In this document: in pieces, positions 1 to 10,784 of the stretch | Numbering within the stretch: the stretch's first letter is position 1 | How the letters are laid out: every line of letters begins with the position of its first letter | Assembly (NCBI GenBank): GCA_964058805.1 | Contig: CAXKVV010001222.1 | Span: 1 to 32,535 of the forward strand | Reading direction: 5' to 3' | Length of the DNA: 32,535 nucleotides | DNA from: Schoenoplectus triqueter | Taxonomy: Eukaryota > Streptophyta > Magnoliopsida > Poales > Cyperaceae | Program-made: the position numbers and the translations under genes | The notes under the pieces: model-generated | Database searches by the model: none | What the model was told of the DNA's origin: nothing | The model's input: the letters and a program-made list of their open reading frames with translations, nothing else

Positions 1-750
1 CCTCAGCTTTATAGGTCTATTATTGGAGCACTTCAGTATGCAACCATTACTCGTCCTGATCTTACCTTTGCTGTTAATAAAGCATCTCAATTTATGGCCA
101 ATCTCACTGATACACACTGGCAACTGGTCAAGAGAATACTGAGATACGTGAAAGGCACCCTCTCTCATGGATTACATTTCACTTCTGCAACTACTTTAGC
201 CCTGCATGCATACTGTGATGCTGATTGGGTTGGTTGCCGTGATGATCGACGATCTACAACTGGTTTTGCTATTTTTCTTGGCCCTAACTTGATTTCTTGG
301 TGTGCCAAAAAGCAGCCTACTGTCTCTCGATCGTCTACTGAAGCTGAGTATCGAAGTCTTGCTGTTACTTCTTCTGAAATTCTTTGGATTAATTCTTTGC
401 TCCATGAACTTCATGTCTTGCCATCACATGCTCCCACATTATGGTGTGACAATTTGGGTGCCACATTTTTGGCTTCCAATCCTGTGTTTCATGCTCGTAC
501 AAAGCATACTGAACTCGATTTTCACTTTGTTCGTGAAAAGGTTGCTAATCGTCAACTTCAAATCCGTTTTATTTGTTCTGCTGATCAGCTTGGTGACTTT
601 TTTACCAAAGGTTTACCAAAGGCTCGGTTTCATCTCTTAAGGAACAAGCTTCACGTTTCTGCTTCCCCGTGTCGCTTGCGGGGGGCTGAAGATGAAGATT
701 CCTGCTTACTGGATGATTCCAGTTCCAAAAGAAATGGAGAAGACAAGTAG
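1..750 (+). CDS. Ty1/copia polyprotein, C-terminal fragment (RT tail plus RNase H)
   Basis: The frame is open from the first base of the window, so this is the 3' part of a longer pol gene cut by the window edge; it ends with TAG at 748-750. About 249 codons are visible. The start (SIIGALQY..TRPDL) is the conserved tail of copia reverse transcriptase. RNase H follows, with the landmarks in order: CDADW (near 211), STEAEY (near 337), CDNLGA (near 448), HTELDFHF (near 508) and ADQLGDFFTKG (near 580). The acidic RNase H residues are present and there is no internal stop or frameshift, so this part looks recent. The last codons run past a polypurine tract into the LTR, as is common in plant copia elements. 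The gag, protease, integrase and most of the RT would lie left of the window. Confidence 0.93.
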   Translation, partial: PQLYRSIIGALQYATITRPDLTFAVNKASQFMANLTDTHWQLVKRILRYVKGTLSHGLHFTSATTLALHAYCDADWVGCRDDRRSTTGFAIFLGPNLISWCAKKQPTVSRSSTEAEYRSLAVTSSEILWINSLLHELHVLPSHAPTLWCDNLGATFLASNPVFHARTKHTELDFHFVREKVANRQLQIRFICSADQLGDFFTKGLPKARFHLLRNKLHVSASPCRLRGAEDEDSCLLDDSSSKRNGEDK

Positions 751-981
751 TGCTTCTTAGGTTGTTAGATTGTCAGAGAGTTTGTTATAAACTAACGGCT
801 GTGATGTTTTATGTTGTTAGTCTGTTAGTAATAGACGGTTCATATTATTTTCCATTTGTATATATAAGAATGTGTGTGTTTGTAATAGATTGAGAAGAAC
901 ATAAGAATGAAAATGTTTCTTCAATTCTTTCTTTAGTGGGTTCTTGATTTCTCGCATGACTTTGTAAATATCATACTCAAC
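676..981 (+). mobile_element. Polypurine tract and 3' LTR of the copia element (right end uncertain)
   Basis: A G-rich tract at 676-686 (TTGCGGGGGGC) sits just before a TG dinucleotide at 687, which is the normal layout for a plus-strand primer site followed by an LTR beginning TGAAGA. Inside are a TATA box (TATATAAG at 861-868) and A-rich sequence after about 890, fitting U3, R and U5. The right end is not settled. TCTTCA at 918-923 mirrors TGAAGA exactly and would give a 237-bp LTR, while ACA at 979-981 would give about 295 bp. Neither can be confirmed, because the 5' LTR and left target-site duplication lie outside the window. Confidence 0.6.
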
Positions 982-1510
982 AGCCAGAGGGAAACGATTT
1001 TGCGATTTCTACATTTCTTGATTGCTCGCTACTTACAAACTAGGACCTTTTTTTTTTTATTTCTGGTGGTGTATGACAGTATGAAACTGATGGCTACCTT
1101 GGCCGTTAGTTTCCACTTTCCATCCTTCCACATATAATAAAACAAGCTGTTCCCTTGTCAGTATATAGCCTAAATTAGAGAAAATCAGTGGGGTCAAAGG
1201 GATGTTTTGTCTATAAATGTAGCATTGTAGCCTGATATTTGCTGGAGTTGGCGGTGAAGCTGATCAAGTATACGACTTATCATGTTCGAATAATTCCATT
1301 CACACTCCTCGGAAATCCGTAATTAGTAATTACAGTGCATTGCAGTAAAAAAAAAAAAATCATGCTTCCTTTTAACAAAAACACGAAGCGAATATCAGAT
1401 ATAATTCATAAAGACATATCCTACTCTGTTGTTTTGGTTTGCTATTTCAGAATCAGGGGCTGTGGCAGATTTTCTGAGTATGGTGTCAATTGAATTTAAA
1501 TTAAACAAAT

Positions 1511-1662
1511 AAATAATTATAAATTAATTACAATTTTTAGTAAAATAATTATTTATAATGTCGATATTTACATAATCATATTTATGAAATAATTATAAAT
1601 TAATTACAATTTTTTAATAAAATTATTATTTATAGTTTCAATATTTACATAATTATATTTAT
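1511..1662. repeat. Imperfect tandem duplication, two copies of about 76 bp
   Basis: Two adjacent units begin with the same AAATAATTATAAATTAATTA at 1511 and 1587, and both run through a matching TATTTACATAAT..ATATTTATG ending. They differ by scattered substitutions, so the duplication is not very recent. It looks like AT-rich intergenic slippage or a small duplicated segment; no function is suggested. Confidence 0.8.
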
Positions 1663-2789
1663 GTATTAAGATTTATGTAATTCAAAACGGTCCCATAGCA
1701 ATTGTTCCCCAAAAAAAATCCCATTATAAAAAAATAGAACGTTTTACAATTAATATCTAATTCCATACATGAGATTTTTAATTTTACATTTGTTATCACT
1801 CAACTATATCTTTAAGAGTTTCATTCTGTGAAAATAGTGCATGTTTATTTCTTTCTTAACATATACTCTATATTAAGCATTTTTTTTATCTAGTGTAACA
1901 TTACACTAGCTAATTCATTTATTCCATTATAATTTAAGAATTTATTCACTGTGAACTTGTCCACTTAAAAAGCCACTGTTTTGGAAATTTCAACATGGTC
2001 AATTTATATTTTGAGAAGAAAATAAAAATAAGACAGAATATTAAATCAGTAAAGATACATATGTGAAAGTTGAAATATAGAGAGACCAGAGACGTACTTG
2101 CATTATAACTTCTCGTGACTTGTCTAATTTGGAATCTTAAAACTTTCTCATGGTAACAAATGATAAAAAATAACATGACATATGAAAGGCTAACGCTGAG
2201 AGGAGAGAATGGATTTATAATGAGAATTGACATTTAATAATGATAGTTTATAGCGGGGTTATTTTTGCGATTTTTTTTTATCGAAAACAAATTTTGAGAA
2301 CCAGTATATTATAATCTGCATAGAAAGAGAATTAAAAAATAATTATTTGGCATTGGTGCTAGTTTCCATTGGGGTGGGGAGTCAGGAGTAGAAAGAAATG
2401 TGAATGGGTAAGTGTAAGATGATTGCTTAATCTTTTTGAAAGAATAATATATGTTATAAATTTAAAAAATTTAAACACATTACACTTGTGTTGTTTTTTG
2501 GATAAGTATAGGGTCAAGCATTCTAATTTATTTTTAAAATATATGAGAGTCAATTGTACAATACGTATAAAAAAATCTATAAAATATATATGGTAAAATT
2601 GCACTTTACTATATTGATTTTTTTTAAAAAGAAATAGGGGTCAATTGACTCCATTCCCTGAACTTAAATCCGCATTCACAATGCAAACCACTTCTTTGTC
2701 ACAACTCACAAATGATCTATTAGGATATATAATAGTTTGTGTACTTTAAAGGGGATAAATTTTTTGAGTTAAGATATGAATTAAGTTTT

Positions 2790-2880
2790 TATTATGTTCA
2801 TAAAGAATTTTCATCCGGATTTTAAACCTGCAATCTTTTACACTGAGGCGTTGTCTTTTGTCACATAGCAAAGAGATAAC
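2790..2880 (-). mobile_element. Possible tRNA-derived SINE remnant
   Basis: Read on the minus strand, the segment has ACAACGCCTCAGTGTAAAAG followed by GCAGGTTTAAAATCC. The second string resembles a degenerate B-box (GGTTCGAnnCC type), and the pair resembles the 5' region of plant tRNA-derived SINEs. No clear A-box, 3' tail or target-site duplication was found, so this is only a suggestion. Confidence 0.22.
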
Positions 2881-3638
2881 TTCTTTTTACTACATACTAA
2901 TGTCATATTTAATAATTTATGAGCGCACACAAGTAATTTTCCATTTGATTTGTCTCAAGAGCATGCATGGTACGGGAATAGGTTTGCTTTGGACCATGGG
3001 TACAAAATTGTGTTTTTAAATGTGACCATATGAACTGCATAGTGCAGTAACTCATCTATATTAAAAGTGTCATGTAATAGTGCTCATGAGATTTTATTCA
3101 TAAATGATCATACGATCCTTGTTATAGATAATCACAGAGCTTAAATGCACTACATAAAAAATGGAAAAAACACTTACTCTCTTCGTCAGCATAGTGAAGT
3201 TAACTTAGAGTAAAAGTTAAATCTTCTTAAATTATTGACGTTTAGTAGTAGTGAAATAAATAAAGTAGTTTATGTAAACGTTGAAAAAAAATGATTTAAC
3301 TTTGAAACATCTATGATATTTTAACTTTGGAATATCTATTGAGATGCTTTAATTTTATTTCACCTTAAATCACTTTCATTCGATATTTTAAATTTTTTTA
3401 AAGTGCTTACTATATTTTTGCTACACCTATAAAATAAGAGATTAGCGTTAAGGGAGGTTCAAACTCTACCGTGCGTTTTCTTCTAAAGATCATACCGTCA
3501 GACCATTTCACCTTTTAGTAACGGTGAGAAAAAAATTGAATCAATATTATGCTTATATTGGTCAATAAACAAATTATTAACAATTATGAATATTAAGAAT
3601 TAAGAAATAGAAGAATTCTTTGATTTGGAACTGTTATT

Positions 3639-4088
3639 ATATATATATATAGAGAGAGAGAGCTAGATTATTGTGAAAACGTTTGCATTTCGAGCTCAAG
3701 TGCATATGGTTCAAATTTTATCGTAACATGTCCGATATTCAAAATTATCATTCTCATTAAATGTTTCATATCAAAATATTGATGGATACAAAAATTTGGG
3801 GTATTTCGAGTTTTTTATGTATTTGTTTTGGATTTTTGAAAATCAACAACAATAATTCAATATTTTATTATTATTTTAGTGCTAATTTTCAAAAATTCAA
3901 AACAAATACTTGAAAAACTAGAAATACTCCAAATTTTTGTATCCGGTAATATTTTTATATGAAGAATTTAATGAGAATGATAATTTTAAATTTCGGATGT
4001 GTTACAATAAAATTTGAGCTGTATACATTTGAGCTCGAAATGCAAATGTTTTCACAATAATCTAACTCTCTCTCTCTATATATATATT
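3639..4088. mobile_element. Foldback / MITE-like hairpin element, about 450 bp
   Basis: Almost the whole segment is an inverted repeat. The left end has (TA)n(GA)n then TAGATTATTGTGAAAAC; the right end has the complement, GTTTTCACAATAATCTA then (CT)n(TA)n. Pairing continues inward for roughly 215 nt per arm, for example GATACAAAAATTTGG on the left against CCAAATTTTTGTATC on the right, to an AT-rich centre near 3865. By eye the arms match at roughly 85-90%. There is no coding potential. The TA-rich ends make a target-site duplication impossible to define. The structure fits a MITE or foldback element, and a transcript across it would form a long hairpin. Confidence 0.85.
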
Positions 4089-6049
4089 CTCTAATTTTCA
4101 TAATCAAAGTATAATTTATACAATAAAATCACATATCTAACTTCACACTAATATCTGCATATGAGGTCTAATACCGCATATGCAGTCAGTCCACTTCTAG
4201 ATGTAAGGACAATTCCATATTTAAAAATAAACACGCACAATTTTCTCACATAATTTATTTGATTAGTACTCTTCTTTGAAAACAGAGTGTATACTCATCA
4301 CAAATATATATAAAAGTTTTTTCATTAATTCTTTTTCTGTTAATGGCGACTGTGAAAGGATGGTGAAATTTGTTGACACTTGACAACCATAGGGAAGGAG
4401 ACAACAAGGAGGGCTAAAGAAATTATAAAATGTTTTCTTTGATTCAACTCCTTTTTGTTGACATTATCTATTAACTTCAATAAATATAATCTACTAACAT
4501 TATAAATGCAGGTGTTAAAGATTTAAACATATTTTAATAACTGAGTTTAATTAAAAAAAATTTAAAACATGTCAAATTTAGTTCCTTGAGTACAAATGAC
4601 TATTAATTGTCCTTATAACGTGAAAGATTGAAAAAGATGTATCATAAAATGAGAGATGCACATCAAAATCACCCATATATTTATAGTTCTATTTTTGTTT
4701 CAAGCAGAAACAATCATGTAGATTGAGCTGACTAACTTTAAATTACGGTCTTGTGCTATGGAGAAAGTAATGAAGAATCAAGAACTTAAATTACTGTCAT
4801 CATATTTAATTGCAATTGCAATATTGTGATAAGTAAGGAATCTTAGAGAGACCATTTTCATGGCATTACTAAATGCAATCCAGCCCGTTAAATTCACATC
4901 AATATACAGAATCATAGCTTCCGGCCCTTCCTTACTTGCATATCTATACTATTATATAAAACATTTAAGAATTAGAGGGTCTAATTTTTGTCATGGCATT
5001 TTTTTATTATACCCATTTTATCCATCAATTAGACAAATAATATTTATTTTTGGTTGATCGAACGTATGTGATCGCGTCCATTGATCCCCTTTTTCTCTCC
5101 ATTTCTTTTCCATATAACTCTGGCCTCATCTATCATGCACAATTTCTTTTCTTTTTTCTTTTTCTTTTTAAATCCGAGAAGGCATTCAAATAATCAGATG
5201 GACAGAATTTTGATGATCTTATTTTTTCTTATTTTACTTTCAAAATGGGTATTATGGTAAGTTGTTGGAGGAGAAATGCGAACAAGGGCAGCTGAAAAAG
5301 TAAAGAAGATTACTATCAGATCACGTACGTGAGTAGGACGTGACGTAAGAAATCAAAGAGAGAATCAGAAACCATTGATTTAATGGATGACATCGGCAAA
5401 CTTGATTTTATAAAAGATTGAGATTGCTACAATTTCTTATTTACAAATCTAAAAAATAATCAAAGAAAAGATATGCAATAAAAAAAAAATCTTGCACTAT
5501 ACAAGCGAAAAGTCAGATGCAGTGCACATGTACCTGTGATAATTCCATTGTTTACTGCCTAAACTAGCACAAACCAATAAATAAAGTAACTTATCCTTCC
5601 TCAAGAAAAAAAGAAAAAGTTACTTAATATACATAAAAAAAAATTTTCTTTTTGATAAGAAATGATACTTCACCAACTGGGCTTCAAAGAAAATTATTCT
5701 TTCATTTCAAGATTGTATAAAATTAACTCTTTGAGTGTGATTACATTCTGACAAGGAACCGCTTGCAAATGCAATTCCATTAAAAGAAAAATAAATATAA
5801 AAGCGACTTACTACTAATAAAAATAATAATAATTCCATTACCATCAGGTATATTCTACTAGAAGCTATTAGCAAGGACGACTTATGACTAACGAGGCCGA
5901 TTAGAACGAGAAAAAAATGCTTAAATAATTAGAAAATGATAGGGTTATTTCTGACTAGGCAGAACGTATCGATCACCGAGATAAGAATATTGACAAGTTT
6001 TTACTCTTCCCTATAGTCTGTCTGTGAATGTAAAAACGTGTCCCTGACA
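4089..6049. other. AT-rich intergenic DNA
   Basis: No gene is recognisable. The small open frame at 4860-5057 is a run of common hydrophobic residues with no domain and no gene context. A cluster of bZIP-type ACGT sites around 5322-5348 is listed separately. Otherwise the stretch is A/T runs and simple sequence. Confidence 0.55.
5322..5348. promoter_or_regulatory. Cluster of ACGT-core (bZIP-type) motifs
   Basis: A perfect 10-bp palindrome, CACGTACGTG at 5322-5331, lies ten bases before TGACGTAA at 5341-5348. Several ACGT cores within 27 bp are typical of plant bZIP binding sites (G-box and as-1 types). No coding gene follows on either strand within several kilobases, so these may be chance, a distal element, or the promoter of something non-coding. 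Confidence 0.3.
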
Positions 6050-6338
6050 TATAGGAGGTTTGATCTTATATAGGCTCCTAGTCGCGCCACTCGACCGTTG
6101 GACGGTTTTAGTCGCCATATTCAGGATGAGATATTATAACGCTTTATGTCGTGTGTAGACATTTATAGCGTATTATGTCGCGCAAGAGTATTCATGATGT
6201 ATTATTTCAAGTTTGGACCGCTGTGGCGGATAAGAAAAATTCCGAGCTTGTAGAAGCCTCCGAATTTGACCTGTGAGCCTACTCGAGCTCTTTATACGGT
6301 GTCGAGTAGGAGACCCATCAAAAAAGGATTACTGGATC
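6050..6338. other. GC-richer block, LTR-like in texture, unclassified
   Basis: This block contrasts with its AT-rich surroundings and has many CpG-containing words (GTCGCGCC, GACCGTTGGACGG, ATGTCGCGC). The phrase TTTATGTCGTG near 6144 recurs in altered form (GTATTATGTCGCG) near 6170. That texture, with TATATAGG near 6070, is like a Ty3/gypsy-type LTR, but I could not find paired TG..CA ends or a target-site duplication. Call it a repeat fragment of unknown class. Confidence 0.3.
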
Positions 6339-6998
6339 AAGGGTGTACAAACTACAATGATTTTTTTATCAAAATTTGAATTGATTGATATTTAAAAAAA
6401 ATTATAACACAATTTAATTTATATAATTTTTTTCATGAAGATTTTCATTAATTATTTAGGTTAAATGAGTTAAATGATTTGATATTATAATTAAATAAAT
6501 TATCTATTTTTATTAAATTAAATAATAAATATTTTTATTAATACATCATAATTCAAAGATAAAAGAATAAAAATATGAAAAATAATGATAATTTCACATT
6601 AAATATGAGTAAAACTAAAAATTAAATATCTATCATATTTTATAAAAAATAGATACATATAGTAATTAATATTGAAAAGAAAATAATACAATAATAAAAT
6701 TGAAGAAATAAAAAAAATAAAAACTATGTGATACTAATTATAATAGAATGTAGTACTTTTGGATGATTATTTGATTGATTATCAATAAGTTATATATATA
6801 TTTTAAAATATATATAATATATGATTATATGGTCGGATAGATTAAATAATTTTCAGAATAGAGAAATAAATTCATAATCTAATTTTATATAATAAATTAG
6901 ATAAAATGACATTCTAAATTGATAATTTCTCAATTTGATAAAAAATGAATCGGATGGGATGAATCGAACGGATTAAATATGTTTGATGTACATCTCTA
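6339..6998. mobile_element. Candidate MITE, about 660 bp, AT-rich interior
   Basis: The left edge reads AGGGTGTACAAAC and the right edge, reverse complemented, reads AGAGATGTACATCAAAC. These are imperfect terminal inverted repeats with the GGTGTACA core seen in many plant hAT-like MITEs. The interior is extremely AT-rich and non-coding. Flanks share only a weak ATC(A/G)AG, so no clean target-site duplication supports the call. The GC-richer blocks on both sides suggest insertion into an older, more GC-rich sequence. Confidence 0.35.
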
Positions 6999-6999
6999 T

Positions 7000-7500
7000 C
7001 GAGGAGGGAGATGGACAGGAATGGAGTGACGTGTATACGACAAGGCTTCCTTATCCTTCTCCGACTCCGAGAAATTCAATATTTCAATATTTTCAATTCA
7101 ATCCGATCAGAATTTTATATCGTTTCCCGTGCGCCTCATGATATTGATGCAAATGCAATAGGTTGTGGGTCCCACCTCAGCCGTTACTTTTGGACATTTT
7201 GGGCCTTTTGGCCCCCACCTGTCCGTCGAAGTTTGAAGTTTTCCGATCTTCTTTCTTTCTTTTTCTTTTGCATGGAGGCCCATTTCATTGAACTGGATAA
7301 ATATAGTTACGACAATTAGATGATTATGATTTGCCAAAACCGTGTGAAGTTCCACTTAGCAGAGTCAGTGGTCCGAGTTCTCGCCGCTAGCACGTGGTTT
7401 CAGCGTGCGTGTTTCTCGCTTCATTAGGTCATTGCCTGCTTCCTGCGCGTTGTCTAACATTCAATTTTCAGTGTTAATAACATGATCTGTTAATTTATTT
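7000..7500. other. GC-richer island with promoter-like motifs but no gene
   Basis: GC content is clearly above the surroundings. Motifs visible include GTGGGTCCCAC near 7166 (TCP-type), a GGGCC..GGCCC inverted pair near 7200, and CACGTGG near 7391 (G-box). The plus-strand open frame at 7011-7319 encodes 102 residues with no recognisable domain, and its codons look random. This could be the relic of a promoter or 5' end of a lost gene, or part of an old repeat. I cannot decide. Confidence 0.35.
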
Positions 7501-7512
7501 ATGAATTATTTG

Positions 7513-8418
7513 GTCTTAGTCAGAGGTGAAAGGCACAGTTAAGACGCAAATAATTGAAATCGTCTGAGTCGCAAATTATACAAAAAGTGCGCGTCTGAGT
7601 AATCTTAATTACATTTGATATAATTAATATAATAAAATGATTGATAAAAATAAAATTGATGTAGAAATTATCATTAACTTTATTTCTTATTTTTAAATAA
7701 TATATAATATCTTAGAATACAAAAAGATAAATAAAATACTTGAATTTCATTTCAAATAAAACAAAATTATACAATTAAAAGTTTGCATTATAATTTAATA
7801 TTCTAAATATTTAATATCGAAAATCTCAATAGAACATAACTAAACTTCGATTATATTTTACTACAACTGTTATAAAATATAAATATATTGATGATATACA
7901 AAATAACAGTAAAATATATACACATATACAATATTACTCATCATCTCACCAAATTTCTAAATAAAGTAAAGTTAATTTATTTACATGCTATAATGATAGA
8001 TTTGATTATTAATTTATTATTTAACTTTTACATGGTATATTATGGTAGTTCAAAAACTTTTAATCTAAAAGAATACATAATATTTATAACAAGATATGAT
8101 AGGATTTTTAATATTATTTCTTTTTATTTTTCATATTTCTTTATTTTATTGTTATCTCTATTAGCATTTCATCAAAATTATATTTTAAAGTCATATAAAA
8201 TTTTAAATTAATTTAAATATTATAATAAATTGAACTTGGATGTAAAAAAATTCATCAGACGCGCACCGCCTTACACCTCTCGCTTTTTGCACCTTACCAA
8301 AAAACACACTCTTTTGTAACTGCGTCCACCTCTCAACCCAAAAAAGCGATATTACTTTTGCGCCTCGCCTTTGCGCTTAAGCGAGCATCTTTTGCACCTC
8401 TAACTGCACTAGTCTTAG
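7513..8418. mobile_element. Candidate non-autonomous hAT-like element, about 900 bp
   Basis: The two ends carry inverted copies of the same words. GAGGTG near 7523 pairs with CACCTC near 8395, and GTGCGCGTCTGA at 7587-7598 pairs exactly with TCAGACGCGCAC at 8255-8266. The heptamer GTCTTAG occurs at 7513-7519 and again at 8412-8418, just outside the end blocks, and is a candidate target-site duplication (hAT elements make 8 bp). The right arm also has GCG-rich words (CGCCTCGCC, TTGCGCTTAAGCG). The interior is AT-rich with no transposase; the open frame at 7888-8211 is low-complexity. Confidence 0.5.
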
Positions 8419-9229
8419 AACTTCAAATTTTTACCGTCTTCCACCATAGCATTCTTATAACTACTGTTTCAATTTTATTACTTTCTTTTCATTATAAAGC
8501 GTGTCCTTGTAACCAGTCTGATGTCAATATCACAATCCACAAGAATTAACAACATTCTGAAGGAAATTGAATATTAAATCTATGCAACAAAAATAGTTGT
8601 ATGATATATTATACCACTATTTAAAGTAACTCAAACTTCTGTACAAAAAAAAAAATCGAATGATAAACACTAGAAAATAAGAGATGGGAGCTATTTTCTG
8701 AAAACATCGTATAATTAAGGAAGGGGTAATGATTTTTTTAGGCATATTATAATTATGATGGGATCAAAACAAAAATTTTCTTCTAATAAAACCTTACATT
8801 TATAACATTTTTTGGTCCTGAATGATATGACTACATCCTCCTAAATCAAAACGAAAATATATCGAGTTTTTGGTGAAACTTAACTGCTAAAAAGACATCT
8901 TATTTAAAAAATATCAGCTAGTATACTTACATGAATTTACTTTCTAAAAGGAAAAAAATCAATGGTTGCCTCTATTTTGGCAATGAAATAACAGCACTCA
9001 TAGAGGTTCTTTTTTTTATTATTATAAGATCACATACTAATTATCATGCATTGTAAATTCTCAATCAAAATTTCTAAGATATATTTTATCAAGTAATATT
9101 TAAATTAAAAATAATAAATCTTATTAAAAATGATCACAATTTTTTAATAAAATAGTGTCACTAAAAAAAATCATTTGATAAGTTAAAAAATCATTAGAAA
9201 TAACTTATAGTTTTAAACTTGGGCATTTT
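8419..9229. other. AT-rich intergenic DNA
   Basis: No gene, RNA or clear repeat was recognised. The short open frame at 8358-8549 overlaps the end of the preceding element and has no domain. Confidence 0.5.
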
Positions 9230-9624
9230 GAAATGAGAAGAGATCCAATTACCACCATTTTGGTGCCACATCGGTGCCATTAAAATTAAATATTAAATAA
9301 TTATTATTTAAATTCTTAAATAACAAAACTAATTGAAAGAATATTTTGTAAATATCATCTTATATATGTATACAAAAAATTATATCATTTTGATATTATT
9401 TATATAGGCATCAAACGTTAATAAAATCAACGGACCAAATTATACAATTTAGGCACGTTACTTGATGGCTATTCAAATAAAGTTAAAAAAAATTAATTTT
9501 TCATATACATACAATTGAGATGATATAGAATCATCTAACGGTTCATATTTTTAAATTTATAAATAAATAAATAAATAGGCACCACGGGCTTAAAAAAATT
9601 GGTAATTGGATCCCTTCTCGAAAT
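9230..9624. mobile_element. MITE of 385 bp with target-site duplication
   Basis: Terminal inverted repeats are clear: GAGAAGAGATCCAATTACCA at 9235 on the left, and GAGAAGGGATCCAATTACCA as the reverse complement of the right end at 9619, a single mismatch in 20. A second inner pair (GGTGCC / GGCACC) extends the similarity. The pentamer GAAAT flanks both sides (9230-9234 and 9620-9624), consistent with a target-site duplication. The interior is AT-rich and non-coding. The superfamily is not assignable from these ends alone. Confidence 0.75.
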
Positions 9625-10642
9625 GAAATATGGTTCTATCTTAGTTTAACTTTTGAAGATGAAATGAAATAATTTAATAAAGTTTTTTCATTTAGTAAAA
9701 CAACTTGAAAGTGCAATTTATACTTTTGCTATTAATGAAATGACGAATAATATTAAACATATATGAAATTCACATCTGAATTTTTCGGAACAAACTATGA
9801 AATATAAATAGTTAATGCTAGACCGATTTCTTGTAGCATGATAAAAAATAAAAAATTGCCAAAGCAATGACGTGTCAGCAATGTCCTAGCGGTTTACTGG
9901 AAAGTACAACCAGTGGGCAAATACTACGTGGGTCTTCGTCAAAGGAGATAAGATCGCTACCTCGCTCCGTTTCCTTTTCTAACATCACTACTCAGAGTTA
10001 CATTCACCGATGCTTACAGCTTACTCGCCAAGCAAAAACTGTCAATTTCTGATTAAGATTTAACAACACTCTGTCTCTGAGACGGTCAGACAGACGAATT
10101 CTAAACTTGGTTAAGAGATGGTAAAAGAAAATTAATTGTGTTTGACTAACGTAAGATGTTGGTGAGCTCACCGGAGAAGAACCTGATCTTACTGACAAGA
10201 TTATCATTATCATATATATGGATCTTTACCTGTGGGTCCCAGCAGGTTGGGACATCCTTATCCACCACCATTCTGTGTCAAGACTCAAGTATTCGAGTCA
10301 TCTAGAATTATTTAATCTGGAATCCTTTAATTTTTCAAATGAAAACAGAAATTTGAATGGATTAATGAAAATGATAGAATTTATGATGTATCAAATTAAT
10401 TCATTTTGCCAATTTTACAGAATTTTTATTAAAATATATAATAATAAATTAAATCACTACAATGTACATTATATACGGTATATAAAATCCACAAAAAATT
10501 AATCAGTCAATATGTCAATTAGAAGTATTAAAAAAATTCTAGGAGTGTACCGAAACAGAATTCTAGGGGAGGAGATGGCCTTTTTGCTTGCACATGACAT
10601 TATCTTCTCTAAACCCTGATTAATTATCCCCTACTATTACTC
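9625..10642 (+). promoter_or_regulatory. Upstream region of the DUF3700 gene with ACGT and GATA motifs
   Basis: TGACGTGTCA at 9868-9877 contains an ABRE-like ACGTGTC. ACGTGG at 9926-9931 is a second ACGT site, and GATAAG at 9947-9952 is an I-box-type GATA site. GTGGGTCCCA near 10231 is a TCP-type motif. These are 550-920 bp upstream of the start codon. The known stress, dark and sugar responsiveness of the family makes ABA- and light-type elements plausible, but motif presence alone is weak evidence. Small open frames here (9867-10052, 10218-10502) have no recognisable domain. Confidence 0.35.
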
Positions 10643-10649
10643 TATAAGT
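10643..10649 (+). promoter_or_regulatory. TATA box of the DUF3700 gene
   Basis: TATAAGT lies in CTCTATAAGTAAC, about 140 bp before the ATG at 10785, followed by a CT-rich leader. Transcription would start near 10675, giving a leader of about 110 nt. No in-frame or upstream ATG competes in that leader. Confidence 0.55.
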
Positions 10650-10784
10650 AACAACCTCCGTCCTCATCTAGTCCCATTCCATTCCATCTCGTTTCATTTC
10701 CTTTGTTTTCTCTAAAAACGCTAAAAAGATCCAAAGAAATACATTGACAATTTTGCAAGGAAAACTAAGAGCAAGCAGTTCAAA

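Larger units (their letters stand above)
982..3638. other. AT-rich intergenic DNA without a recognisable gene
   Basis: This stretch is strongly AT-rich with frequent stops in all frames. The open frames seen here (for example minus-strand 1946-2233 and 2359-2604) have low-complexity, hydrophobic translations with no recognisable domain. It contains the imperfect tandem repeat at 1511-1662 and the possible SINE remnant near 2790-2880, listed separately. A T-arm-like string (GGTTCAAACTC near 3450) is present but no tRNA folds around it. I see nothing else. Confidence 0.6.

Noticed and set aside
3440..3475. T-arm-like GGTTCAAACTC suggesting a tRNA
   Set aside because: No anticodon arm, D-arm or acceptor stem pairs around it.
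7011..7355. Overlapping open frames on both strands in the GC-richer island
   Set aside because: Neither translation resembles a known family; length is within chance for the local base composition.
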